The notes under the pieces: model-generated
Told to the model about the DNA's origin: nothing
Databases searched by the model: none
Seen by the model: the letters and a program-made list of their open reading frames with translations, nothing else
Assembly: GCA_964645705.1 (NCBI GenBank)
Contig: CAZYAB010000003.1
Coordinates: 152,021 to 216,020, forward strand
Source: CAXGTL01 sp964645705
GTDB taxonomy: Archaea > Nanobdellota > Nanobdellia > Woesearchaeales > CAXGTL01
Length of the DNA: 64,000 nucleotides
Direction: 5' to 3'
Translations under genes and position numbers: made by a program
Shown: positions 1 through 8,523 of the stretch, in pieces
How the letters are laid out: each line of letters starts with the position of its first letter
Position numbering within the stretch: the first letter of the stretch is position 1

Positions 1-2
1 TG

Positions 3-527
3 TTGGGTCAAAAGATAATAGAGTCTAAAGATCTTCATCTTAGATGCCAAGCTGATTGTGTTGACCATCATGATGATCTTATGACTGAAGGAATACCTTT
101 ACTTAGAATTGTTGGTGATAATTTTGGCATTGACATAAATGAAACAGAGAATCAATTAATAAGTATTATGATGGGTCGTTTGCGCGATGATGCAATAGAA
201 AAGTCTGTTTTTTATGTTGATCATAAAGAAATATATGACAACCATATTAATCAGATTAAGAAAATAGGTGAAAAATATAGTGCGAATGTAGATGATTATT
301 TACATGAAATTGTGCAAAGCATGATAGATGTTCAATATACAAAAGCAATCAAACTTGCTAAAGAATATAATGAAGATTATTATAATAGTAAAGAAGATAA
401 GAAAAAAATTGATTTTTTTATCTCTGGAATAAAAGCTCTGGGTAAAGAATTTAATATTCCTGTTTCTAAAAAAATTAAGAAGATTAGAAGAAAATGCGAA
501 GGTTGGTTTTCTTTTTTAGGTTTCTAG
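3..527 (+). CDS. Unknown helical protein, 5' end probably outside the window
   Basis: I do not recognise this protein. The frame is open from the window edge and the only start inside is a TTG at position 3, so the visible 174 residues are probably the C-terminal part of a longer protein. It is rich in Lys, Glu, Asp and Ile, looks largely alpha-helical, and ends in a basic stretch followed by an aromatic tail (KKIRRKCEGWFSFLGF). There is no membrane segment or clear motif. The next gene, Pth2, has its own TATA box, so no operon link is implied. Confidence 0.5.
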   Translation: MGQKIIESKDLHLRCQADCVDHHDDLMTEGIPLLRIVGDNFGIDINETENQLISIMMGRLRDDAIEKSVFYVDHKEIYDNHINQIKKIGEKYSANVDDYLHEIVQSMIDVQYTKAIKLAKEYNEDYYNSKEDKKKIDFFISGIKALGKEFNIPVSKKIKKIRRKCEGWFSFLGF

Positions 528-567
528 CAAAACATATATAAACAATAAATGAATATTATTCTATATT

Positions 568-912
568 ATGGAATATAAACAAGTTATTTTGGTTAGGGTG
601 GATTTGAAACTCCCTAAGGGAAAACTTGGGGCTCAATGTAGTCATGCATCTGTTGAAGCTGTATTACGTAGTGAAAAGCGTAAAGTAAAAAAATGGAGAC
701 AGGTTGGCCAGAAGAAAGTTGTATTAAAAGTTGCAGATTTAAGATCATTGAGAAAATATAATCAAATTGCTAAAGATAATGGTTTGACAACTGCTTTGAT
801 TACTGATGGCGGAAGAACTGTTATTGCACCAGGCACTGTTACATGTTTGGGAATTGGACCAGATAATGAAGATAATATTGATGCTGTAACAGGCGAACTT
901 AAAATGTTATGA
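568..912 (+). CDS. pth2: Peptidyl-tRNA hydrolase, archaeal/eukaryotic type Pth2
   Basis: This enzyme hydrolyses the ester bond of peptidyl-tRNAs that drop off the ribosome, recycling tRNA. The 114-residue length is the usual Pth2 size. Family signatures visible are the N-terminal KQVILVRVDLKLPKGKLGAQ, the CSHASVEA segment, and the C-terminal TVIAPGTVTCLGIGPDNEDNID. A TATA-like ACATATATAAAC lies at about 532-543, roughly 30 nt before the ATG, so the transcript is probably almost leaderless. The LysRS gene follows within about 30 nt, consistent with a two-gene translation operon. Confidence 0.95.
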   Translation: MEYKQVILVRVDLKLPKGKLGAQCSHASVEAVLRSEKRKVKKWRQVGQKKVVLKVADLRSLRKYNQIAKDNGLTTALITDGGRTVIAPGTVTCLGIGPDNEDNIDAVTGELKML

Positions 913-942
913 ATATTGTATAATAATGTTATGGGTGATATA

Positions 943-2445
943 ATGAAACCAGAAGATCAATTAATACAAGAAAGAATAAGAAAATTAAATGAAATTAGAG
1001 AATCAGGTGTTGTTGCGTATCCTTACAAATTCGATAAAAAACATAATGCTCTTGATTTACAAAATGAATTTAGAAAATTACAAAAAGAAAAAAGAACAAA
1101 AACAAGAGTTTCTATTGCAGGAAGAATAATGTTGTTGAGAAGAATGGGTAAAGTAACTTTTATGCAGATTCAAGATCAGACAGGAAGAATACAACTTTAT
1201 TTTGCTCAAGATAATGTGAAGAAAAATAAATATAAGTTCTTAAAAAAACTAGATCTAGGAGATTTCATAGGAGTAGAAGGTACAATATTTAAGACAAAGA
1301 CCGGCGAATTAACTATTGATGTGAAAAAGTATGAATTACTTAGTAAATCATTGAGACCTTTGCCTGAGAAATTCCATGGATTAAAAGATGATGATATTAG
1401 GTTTAGATTTAGAGAACTTGATCTAATAATGAATCCTGGTACTAAAGAAATTTTTTTGAAAAGAGCAAAAATATTGAAGTACATAAGAGAGTTTATGGAT
1501 AAGAAAGGTTTTATTGAGATGAGTACTCCTATTCTTCAAACTGTTTATGGCGGAGCAAATGCAAGACCCTTTGTAACAAAAATCAATGCATGGAACATGC
1601 CAATGTATCTTAAAATATCTCCAGAGATTTTTTTGAAAAGGTTGATGGTTGGTGGTTTTGAAAAAATTTATGATATGAATTATAATTTTAGAAATGAAGG
1701 TGTTGACAAAACACACAACCCAGAATTCTATATGATAGAATATTATTGGGCATATGCTGATAGAGAAGACATAATGGAATTAACAGAGGAATTATGGGAA
1801 TATGTTGCTCTCAAGGTTAATGGAACTACTAAGGTCAAACGTGGCAATGTTGTGATTGATCTTAAAAGGCCTTGGAAAAAAATGAAGATGGTTGATGCTG
1901 TTAAAAAATATGCGCAAGTTGACTTGAGTAAGTTGTCTGATGAAGAAATAAAAAATGTTATGAAAGGATATAATATTGATTATAAAGGAGATTTTAGTAA
2001 AGGTCTTGCAATGTCTTTGATTTTTGAAGAATTAGTAGAAGATAAATTAATACAACCAATACACATACTTGATCATCCTATTGAAAGTACACCATTGTGT
2101 AAACCAACTAAGTATGATCCTCATTTAGTGGAGAGGACTGAAGCATATATTAATGGTTGGGAAATATGTAATGGTTATTCTGAATTAAATGATCCATTAT
2201 TACAAAGAAAATTATTAGAAAAGCAAGTTGAACTAGGCAGGGCAGGTGATGAAGAAGCACATCCAATGGATGAAGATTTCTTAAAATCAATGGAAATAGG
2301 AATGCCTCCTGCAGGTGGATTAGGTTTTGGTGTTGATAGAATGATCATCTTGTTAACAGGAGCTGACTCAATAAGAGAAGTTATTCCATTCCCTATTATG
2401 AGGCCTGATAAGCCTGAAAAGCCTAAAAAAGGCAAAAACAAGTGA
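943..2445 (+). CDS. lysS: Lysyl-tRNA synthetase, class II
   Basis: This enzyme charges tRNA-Lys. The N-terminal OB-fold anticodon-binding domain covers about residues 50-145 and the class II catalytic core follows. Motif 2 is visible as FRNEGVDKTHNPEFYMIEYY and motif 3 as GLGFGVDRMIILLTG. I chose the ATG at 943 because GGTGAT at 934-939 is a good ribosome-binding site. An upstream TTG at 916 and ATG at 931 are in frame but badly placed. Many archaea use the unrelated class I LysRS, so the class II form is a mild phylogenetic marker. The last 15 residues are a Lys/Pro-rich tail. Confidence 0.95.
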   Translation: MKPEDQLIQERIRKLNEIRESGVVAYPYKFDKKHNALDLQNEFRKLQKEKRTKTRVSIAGRIMLLRRMGKVTFMQIQDQTGRIQLYFAQDNVKKNKYKFLKKLDLGDFIGVEGTIFKTKTGELTIDVKKYELLSKSLRPLPEKFHGLKDDDIRFRFRELDLIMNPGTKEIFLKRAKILKYIREFMDKKGFIEMSTPILQTVYGGANARPFVTKINAWNMPMYLKISPEIFLKRLMVGGFEKIYDMNYNFRNEGVDKTHNPEFYMIEYYWAYADREDIMELTEELWEYVALKVNGTTKVKRGNVVIDLKRPWKKMKMVDAVKKYAQVDLSKLSDEEIKNVMKGYNIDYKGDFSKGLAMSLIFEELVEDKLIQPIHILDHPIESTPLCKPTKYDPHLVERTEAYINGWEICNGYSELNDPLLQRKLLEKQVELGRAGDEEAHPMDEDFLKSMEIGMPPAGGLGFGVDRMIILLTGADSIREVIPFPIMRPDKPEKPKKGKNK

Positions 2446-2508
2446 TTAACAAGCATTATATATATGCTTACGAAAGCCTTATAAATAGCTATTTTTTCTA
2501 TTATAAAT

Positions 2509-2901
2509 ATGAGTAAGAAGATTAGAAAATCAACAAAAGTAAGAGCAAAACCAATAAAAAAAATAACTGCAGTAGGCTTTACTGAAAAAGTTACTGTGTA
2601 TGGTACTAATAAGAATAAAACACTTATGGCCAGAGTTGATACTGGTGCTGCTAAGAATTCAATAGATGTTAAGATAGCAGCTGAGCTAAAACTTGGTCCA
2701 ATTATTAAAACAAAGAAGGTTAGGTCTGCTGAAGGTTTGTCAAATAGGCCTTTGATAAAAGCTGGGTTAAAGATAGGTGGAAGAAAATTCAAAACATTGT
2801 TTAATCTAGCAGATAGGTCTAAGCTTAAGTATAAGGTTTTGATTGGCAGAAATATATTAAAACAAAATTTTGTTGTTGATTCAAGTAAAAAAAATAAATA
2901 A
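2509..2901 (+). CDS. Retropepsin-like aspartic protease, RimB-like (ATP-dependent zinc protease family)
   Basis: This is a 130-residue protein of the clan often annotated as putative ATP-dependent zinc protease. In bacteria the family member RimB is a retropepsin-type protease that trims glutamates added by RimK. The catalytic motif ARVDTGAAKNSID (D-T-G-A) is present at about residue 44, and the second beta-hairpin signature VLIGRNIL is near residue 112. The first 20 residues are basic. It is followed at once by a RimK-like ATP-grasp gene, so the pairing repeats the bacterial RimB/RimK association. The substrate in an archaeon is not known from sequence. Confidence 0.75.
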   Translation: MSKKIRKSTKVRAKPIKKITAVGFTEKVTVYGTNKNKTLMARVDTGAAKNSIDVKIAAELKLGPIIKTKKVRSAEGLSNRPLIKAGLKIGGRKFKTLFNLADRSKLKYKVLIGRNILKQNFVVDSSKKNK

Positions 2902-2955
2902 AATATAATTAAATAAAATATAATTAAATAAAATATAATTAAATAAAATAATTAA
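2896..2955 (+). repeat. 15-bp tandem repeat, about four units
   Basis: Three perfect 15-bp units (AAATAAAATATAATT) run from 2896 to 2940 and a fourth, shortened by two bases, ends near 2953. The array begins inside the stop codon of the retropepsin gene and ends just before the ribosome-binding site of the next gene. It fills the whole intergenic space and is almost pure A+T. Confidence 0.9.
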
Positions 2956-2970
2956 TAGGTGATCATTTTC

Positions 2971-4086
2971 ATGGCTAAACAAAAAAAACAATTCACTGCT
3001 GCTGTTATTAGCTTAGGTTCAAAATCCTCTAAATGGACTGCAAATGCTATGAAAGAATATTTTGAAGAAGTTGATCACTTAAACATTAAACATATTGAAG
3101 TTAATATTGGTGATAAAAATCCCATATTATATGAAGGAGAGCCAATTAAAAGATATGATTGTATATATGCAAAAGGTTCGTTCAGATATAATAATTTGTT
3201 AAGAGCAATTACTTCTATACTAAATAAAGAAACTTTTTTGCCTTTGTCACCATTTGCATTTACTGTTGGTCATGACAAGGTTTTAACTCATCTAGATCTT
3301 CAAAGATATAATATTCCTACTCCTAAAACTTATCTAACAGCAACACCTGAAGCTGCTAAGATAACATTAGAAAAAATTAATTATCCTATTATCATGAAAC
3401 TGCCTAGTGGAACACATGGTAAAGGAGTGATGTATGCTGATTCATTACCTTCTGCCACATCAATGCTTGATACTTTATCAGCTTTAAAACAACCATTTCT
3501 TATACAAGAGTTTATTGATACAGATGGTGTAGACATAAGAGCTTTTGTTGTTGGTGATAAAGTTGTTGCTGCAATGAAAAGAATAGCTGTTAAAGGTGAG
3601 AAAAGAGCTAATGTTCATGCAGGAGGAACAGGAGAAGCTGTTGTACCTGATTATCAAACTTGTAAAATTGCTGTTGATGCTGCCAAAGCATTAGGAATGG
3701 GTATTTGCGGCGTTGATATTTTAGAAGGTGTTAAAGGACCTTTAATAATTGAACTTAATTTATCGCCAAGTTTACAAGGAATAACAAAAGCAAGCGGTGT
3801 TAATGTTGCTGACGAACTTGCTAAATATTTGTTTGTTAAAACAAAAGAATTTAAACAAGATAAAAAACCTAAAGTAAGTGCAAAAGATATTCTTGATGAT
3901 ATTGATTTTTCAGCTGTTAAAAAAGGTGAAAAAGAATTAATAACTAATGTTGATTTGCGTGGTAAAAGAATTTTGTTGCCAGAAGTTGTTACTGATATGA
4001 CTGGTTTTGATAATAAAATGGACCTAGTCATAAAAGCAAAAAAAGATGAGTTAGAGATTAAAAAGTTTGAGGTAGGGGAGAAGTAG
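2971..4086 (+). CDS. RimK-like ATP-grasp ligase
   Basis: This ATP-grasp enzyme is related to RimK and LysX, which ligate amino acids such as glutamate to proteins or small molecules. The central ATP-grasp fold includes KLPSGTHGKGVMYAD, the lid QEFIDTDGVDIRAFVVGDKVVAAMKR, the glycine loop HAGGTGEAV, and the Mg-binding IIELNLSPSLQGI. The last 55 residues, after a linker, look like a small swapped-hairpin (AbrB-like) or acceptor-binding domain. The ATG at 2971 is preceded by GGTGATC at 2958-2964, whereas the GTG at 2959 overlaps that site. The retropepsin gene just upstream is the likely functional partner. Confidence 0.8.
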   Translation: MAKQKKQFTAAVISLGSKSSKWTANAMKEYFEEVDHLNIKHIEVNIGDKNPILYEGEPIKRYDCIYAKGSFRYNNLLRAITSILNKETFLPLSPFAFTVGHDKVLTHLDLQRYNIPTPKTYLTATPEAAKITLEKINYPIIMKLPSGTHGKGVMYADSLPSATSMLDTLSALKQPFLIQEFIDTDGVDIRAFVVGDKVVAAMKRIAVKGEKRANVHAGGTGEAVVPDYQTCKIAVDAAKALGMGICGVDILEGVKGPLIIELNLSPSLQGITKASGVNVADELAKYLFVKTKEFKQDKKPKVSAKDILDDIDFSAVKKGEKELITNVDLRGKRILLPEVVTDMTGFDNKMDLVIKAKKDELEIKKFEVGEK

Positions 4087-4095
4087 TTCGTTCTA

Positions 4096-5085
4096 ATGAA
4101 ACTTTCACAATTTAACTATCAGTTACCTAAAAATTTAGTTGCACAAGAACCTATTGCTAATAGGGAAGAGTCTAGGTTAATGGTTATTAGCGGTGATGAA
4201 ATTATGCATGATCGTTTTTACAATTTAATCAACTACTTAAACAAAGACGATGTTCTTGTTATTAATGAGACAAAAGTTCTTAAGAATATGCTGATAGGCA
4301 AAAAGGTAACAGGAACAAAAATTTGGGCTGTTATTGAGGAAAAATTAAAAGATAATGTTTATAGATGTTTTTTAAGAGGTAAGAGACTTAAAATAGGTAA
4401 TGTCATTAATTTTAAAGATAATCTTAAAGCCAAAATCTTGACAAGACAAGAAAATATTTGTAATTTAGAGTTTAATAAAAAATTTGAATTGGATAAAATA
4501 GCAGAACTGCCAATACCATTTTATGTTAAGAATCATGTAGATCAACAAGAAAGATATCAAACTGTGTTTGCTAAGAAAAAAGGGAGTTTGGCTGCGCCTA
4601 CTGCTTCTCTACACTTTACAAAAGAATTGTTAGAAAAAATAAAGAATAAAGGTGTGAAGATTGCAAAAATAACTCTTCACATAAGTTTTGGGACTTTTTT
4701 ACCAATAAAAGAATCAGACTTTACTAAACATAAAATGCATGAAGAGTATTATGAAGTTTCTGAACAAGCTGCCGACATAATCAATAATTGCAAAGGTCGG
4801 TTAGTGTGCTGTGGCACAACCACTGTTCGTACTTTGGAAGCAGCTGCTGTTAATGGAAAGGTTGTTGCTGGTAAAAGTAATACTGATCTTTTTATTTACC
4901 CAGGTTATAAATTCAAGATGCCAATCAAGATGATGATTACTAACTTCCATCTACCTAAATCATCTTTGTTGTTATTAGTTTCTGGGTTTTATGGTAAAGA
5001 TAAAATATTTAAAGCATATGAAGAAGCTATTGAGAAAAAGTATAAGTTTTATTCATTTGGCGATGCTATGTTGTTGGTTAAGTGA
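4096..5085 (+). CDS. queA: S-adenosylmethionine:tRNA ribosyltransferase-isomerase QueA
   Basis: QueA transfers and rearranges the ribosyl group of SAM onto preQ1 in tRNA position 34, giving epoxyqueuosine. The 329-residue length and motifs match the bacterial family: an N-terminal FNYQLPKNLVAQEPIANREESRL segment, VLVINETKVLKN, LHISFGTFLPIK, the CCGTTTVRTLEAAA region and the C-terminal TNFHLPKSSLLLLVSGFYG. The gene follows the ATP-grasp gene by 9 nt. It converges with queH, overlapping it by 33 nt, so the last and penultimate steps of queuosine synthesis are encoded tail to tail. Queuosine is not a general archaeal modification. Confidence 0.93.
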   Translation: MKLSQFNYQLPKNLVAQEPIANREESRLMVISGDEIMHDRFYNLINYLNKDDVLVINETKVLKNMLIGKKVTGTKIWAVIEEKLKDNVYRCFLRGKRLKIGNVINFKDNLKAKILTRQENICNLEFNKKFELDKIAELPIPFYVKNHVDQQERYQTVFAKKKGSLAAPTASLHFTKELLEKIKNKGVKIAKITLHISFGTFLPIKESDFTKHKMHEEYYEVSEQAADIINNCKGRLVCCGTTTVRTLEAAAVNGKVVAGKSNTDLFIYPGYKFKMPIKMMITNFHLPKSSLLLLVSGFYGKDKIFKAYEEAIEKKYKFYSFGDAMLLVK

Positions 5086-5613
5086 TTTTTTTTTTGAAAA
5101 TTTACATCCACAATAAATCTGTCTATAAAGATTGTGTTTTTTGCTTAATTCTGTGCTGTGTTTAAAACCATCTTTTTGTTTGAAGTTTGATTCTAAATAT
5201 TTGACGTTGTATTGCTTGCTTAGTCCTGATCCTATTTTGTTTATTAATGTGTGGCTTTTATGCGGACTTATAGTTAAAGTTGTTGCAAATATTTCAAAAT
5301 TGTTTTGTTTTGCAAACTCTGCTGTTCTTTCTAAATTAAATCTAAAGCAAATCTCACATCTTTTGCCTTTTTCTGGTTCTTGTTCATAACCTTTTATTGT
5401 TTTAAGCCATTCCTGATGATTATATTCGTCTGCAATTAATTTTACATTCATTATCTTGCTTATTTTTTCTGCATTTTCTAATCTTTTTTCATATTCTTGT
5501 TTAGGATAAATGTTTGAGTTAGAAAAGAATAAAGTAATTTCATAGTCTTTTTTTAATAACTCAATAACATAAGCAGAACAACATGCACAACATGTGTGTA
5601 ATAATAATTTCAT
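5053..5613 (-). CDS. queH: Epoxyqueuosine reductase QueH (DUF208)
   Basis: QueH reduces epoxyqueuosine to queuosine in tRNA and is the non-orthologous alternative to QueG. Conserved cysteine motifs are all present: HTCCACCS near the N terminus, RCEICFRF at about residue 86, and YCGCKFS near the C terminus. The family blocks TTLTISPHKSH and STELSKKHNLYRQIYCGC are also intact. I chose the ATG at 5613, with MKLLLHTCC as the N terminus, because the family starts there. It begins 1 nt after the stop codon of gpmI and is therefore probably co-transcribed with it. The 3' end overlaps queA. Confidence 0.93.
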   Translation of the reverse strand: MKLLLHTCCACCSAYVIELLKKDYEITLFFSNSNIYPKQEYEKRLENAEKISKIMNVKLIADEYNHQEWLKTIKGYEQEPEKGKRCEICFRFNLERTAEFAKQNNFEIFATTLTISPHKSHTLINKIGSGLSKQYNVKYLESNFKQKDGFKHSTELSKKHNLYRQIYCGCKFSKKKSLNQQHSIAK

Positions 5614-5614
5614 T

Positions 5615-7120
5615 TTATAATAAATATTTAACAATTAAACTTTCACCAGTCATTTCATCTGGTTTTTCTATGTGAAGCAAGTCAAGAACAGTAGGTGCAA
5701 TATCTGCTAAGATTCCCTTTGACTTAATCTTAACATTTTGGTTATATATCATAAAGAATACAGGATTTGTTGTATGAGCAGTGTCTGTTTCATTATAACC
5801 TTCTATCATATGCTCACAATTTCCATGGTCGGCAGTAATAATTGCTACACCATTCAATGATTTCACTTTTTCAATTACCTTGCCAACGCATTCATCAACT
5901 GTTTCAACTGCTTTGATTGCTGCTTTTAATACACCTGTGTGGCCAACCATGTCGCCGTTTGCAAAGTTTATTATTAATACATCCTGCTTTTTTATATTTT
6001 CAAGTACTTTTGAACAAACTTCATCAGCACTCATCTCTGGTTGCAGGTCATATGTTGGAATTCTAGGACTTGGTATCATAATTCTTTCTTCATTTTTAAA
6101 AGGTGTTTCTCTTAAACCATTGAAAAAATAAGTAACATGTGCGTATTTTTCTGTTTCAGCTATTCTCAATTGTCTTAGATCATTATTACTTAGAACTTCA
6201 CCAAGTGTGTTTTTCGGATAAATAGGTGGAAAAACTACTTTAAAATTCTTAAAATCATCATCATATTGTGTAAATGCAATCAAATTAACATCTTTGTATT
6301 CTCTTTCAAATTCTTTGAAAGTAGGATCAATAAATGCTTGTGTTAATTGCCTTGCTCTGTCTTCCCTATAATTAAAGAAAATAATTGTATCTTTTTCTTT
6401 AATACCATGATAATCTCCTGTTACTAATGGTACTATGAATTCATCTCCTATTTTCTTTTTATAAGATTGTTTTAATGCATCAAATATGTTTTTATTATAT
6501 AAACCAGATGCATCTACAATTGTATTGTATGCTTTTTTTGTTCTGTTCCATCTCTTGTCTCTGTCCATTGCATAATACCTGCCGCAGATAGTAGCTATCA
6601 TGCCAACCCCTTTTAGCTTTTTTTGAAGTTTTTTTATGTATTTCTTAGCAACCATTGGTTTTGTATCACGACCATCTAAAAATGCATGAACATAAACCTT
6701 ACAATTATATTTTTTTGCCATGTCAATAAGTGCAAAAAGATGGTCAATGTGGCTGTGCACTGCTCCGTCACTTACTAATCCTATCAAATGTATATATTCA
6801 TTCTTGTCAAAAGCTTCTATTAAACTAGGTATTTCAAAAAAACTTTTGTCTTTGATAGAATTATTTATCCTCATTAAATATTGTTCAACTATCCTGCCTG
6901 AACCTATATTCATGTGACCTACTTCAGAATTACCCATAATGCCTTTTGGCAAGCCAACTGCTTCACCAGATGCTTTTAAAATACCATACGGACATGTTTT
7001 TGTTAATTTGTCTAGAATCGGTGTCTTAGCTAGTTTAATAGCATTTCCTTTTTTTTTCCAAGTTAAACCAAAACCATCTAAAATCATTAAAACAACTGGT
7101 TTCTTCACTTCCTCTACCAT
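5615..7120 (-). CDS. gpmI: 2,3-bisphosphoglycerate-independent phosphoglycerate mutase, bacterial GpmI type
   Basis: This enzyme interconverts 3- and 2-phosphoglycerate in glycolysis. The 501 residues match bacterial/plant GpmI rather than the shorter archaeal ApgM. The metal site LDGFG and the catalytic serine loop GNSEVGHMNIGSGR are present, as are DGRDTKP, RYYAMDRDKRWNR, ITADHGNCE and AHTTNPVFF. The enolase gene, catalysing the next step, lies just upstream on the same strand. A TATA-like AATATTTAAAAAC around 7146-7158 is about 30 nt before the ATG, so the transcript is likely leaderless. Confidence 0.95.
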   Translation of the reverse strand: MVEEVKKPVVLMILDGFGLTWKKKGNAIKLAKTPILDKLTKTCPYGILKASGEAVGLPKGIMGNSEVGHMNIGSGRIVEQYLMRINNSIKDKSFFEIPSLIEAFDKNEYIHLIGLVSDGAVHSHIDHLFALIDMAKKYNCKVYVHAFLDGRDTKPMVAKKYIKKLQKKLKGVGMIATICGRYYAMDRDKRWNRTKKAYNTIVDASGLYNKNIFDALKQSYKKKIGDEFIVPLVTGDYHGIKEKDTIIFFNYREDRARQLTQAFIDPTFKEFEREYKDVNLIAFTQYDDDFKNFKVVFPPIYPKNTLGEVLSNNDLRQLRIAETEKYAHVTYFFNGLRETPFKNEERIMIPSPRIPTYDLQPEMSADEVCSKVLENIKKQDVLIINFANGDMVGHTGVLKAAIKAVETVDECVGKVIEKVKSLNGVAIITADHGNCEHMIEGYNETDTAHTTNPVFFMIYNQNVKIKSKGILADIAPTVLDLLHIEKPDEMTGESLIVKYLL

Positions 7121-7169
7121 ATACTATATAGAATGGGGTTGGGGTTTTTAAATATTTGGGGTTTTTTAA

Positions 7170-8414
7170 CTAAAACCCATACTTAGCTCTTTTACCCAAC
7201 TCTTTCTCAATCTTTAGAAGTCTATTATACTTAGCAATCCTTTCACCACGGCAAGGAGCACCTGACTTTATCTGGCCACAACCTAAGCCAACTGCTAAAT
7301 CAGCAATAAAAGAATCAGTTGTTTCACCTGATCTGTGTGAGACCATTATATTCCACTTAGCTCTTTTTGCAATGTGTGCTGCGTCCAGAGCTTCAGTCAA
7401 TGTGCCTATTTGATTGACTTTTAGCAGAAGCGCATTGCATAGATCATATCTTCTTGCAAATCTTATTCTATCTGGATTCGTGACAAGCAAATCATCACCC
7501 ACTATCTGTATTTTTTTACCTAAAACATCAACCATTTCTTTCCAATTAAGATAATCTTCTTGATCAAATGGATCTTCAATAGAAATAATAGGATATTGTT
7601 CTACTAAATGTTCATAAAGTTTGATTAATTTATATGGTTTTAGCCACCAACCACCTACTTTGTACAGATTATGATGATAGAATTCAGAAGCAGCTGCGTC
7701 TATTGCAATTTTTACTTTTTTTCCATAACTTAATTCATCTATTGCTTTGCAAATTATTCTAAGTGGTTGGTAAACGTGTTTTAATTGGTATGGTGCAAAA
7801 CCTCCTTCATCACCAATGTTTGTTGAACCTTTACCATATCTTTTGTGAAGGTCTTTTTTTAATTGGTGATAGATTTCACTTCCAATGCGCATAGCTTCAC
7901 TAAAATTCTTTGCTTTTACAGGTGCAATCATGAATTCTTGAAAACTTAATTTGTTATCAGCATGCTTTCCACCATTTATTATGTTAAAAAATGGAACAGG
8001 CAGTGTTTTATGATTACCAAAATAAGAATATAGTGGCTTATCTTCAACAATGCTCCTTAATCTTGCGCATGCTAAACTTATTGCTAATATTGAATTAGCA
8101 CCTAGCTTTGATTTATTTTTTGTACAGTCAAAGTCTATCATAAAATTATCAATATTTTTTTGTTCTCTTATATCAAAGCCTTTTAACTTTCTACCAATTA
8201 GGTGTATGTTTTTGACAGCTTTAAGAACACCTTCGCCATTATATCTTTTTTTATCATGATCTCTTAATTCTATTGCTTCATGCTTGCCTGTTGATGCGCC
8301 GCTTGGTACTTTTGCTGTTGCAAACTTGTTTTTACAATAAACAGTAGCTTCAACAGTTGGATTACCTCTAGAATCAAGAATTTCCCTTCCTATTACTTTT
8401 GTTATTTTATACAT
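7170..8414 (-). CDS. eno: Enolase (phosphopyruvate hydratase)
   Basis: Enolase converts 2-phosphoglycerate to phosphoenolpyruvate. The 414-residue protein has the Mg ligands in KIAIDAAASEFY, SIEDPFDQEDY and IVGDDLLVTN, the catalytic lysine in LLLKVNQIGT, and the C-terminal signature SHRSGETTDSFIADLAVGLG followed by QIKSGAPCRGER. GAGGTAAA just before the ATG is a plausible ribosome-binding site. The 5' flank contains C-rich element A. With gpmI downstream it forms a lower-glycolysis pair. Confidence 0.97.
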   Translation of the reverse strand: MYKITKVIGREILDSRGNPTVEATVYCKNKFATAKVPSGASTGKHEAIELRDHDKKRYNGEGVLKAVKNIHLIGRKLKGFDIREQKNIDNFMIDFDCTKNKSKLGANSILAISLACARLRSIVEDKPLYSYFGNHKTLPVPFFNIINGGKHADNKLSFQEFMIAPVKAKNFSEAMRIGSEIYHQLKKDLHKRYGKGSTNIGDEGGFAPYQLKHVYQPLRIICKAIDELSYGKKVKIAIDAAASEFYHHNLYKVGGWWLKPYKLIKLYEHLVEQYPIISIEDPFDQEDYLNWKEMVDVLGKKIQIVGDDLLVTNPDRIRFARRYDLCNALLLKVNQIGTLTEALDAAHIAKRAKWNIMVSHRSGETTDSFIADLAVGLGCGQIKSGAPCRGERIAKYNRLLKIEKELGKRAKYGF

Positions 8415-8437
8415 TTTACCTCTTTTTTTTGTTTGGT

Positions 8438-8507
8438 TTACCCACCAATCCTTTCCCCCGACCGCCCACCCGAGGACGATAGAGACAATGTTAGGTATAT
8501 TATTTTA
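8438..8507 (+). repeat. C-rich intergenic element, copy A
   Basis: This is one of five related C-rich elements in the window. From 8441 the + strand reads CCCACC, a spacer, CCCCC, then CCGCCCACCC at about 8462. It lies between the PAC2 gene and enolase. The octamer TGTTTGGT occurs directly on both sides (8430-8437 and 8508-8515), which could be a target duplication. The minus strand has several runs of three to five G that could form a G-quadruplex. Function is unknown. Confidence 0.6.
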
Positions 8508-8523
8508 TGTTTGGTAGTTTGTT

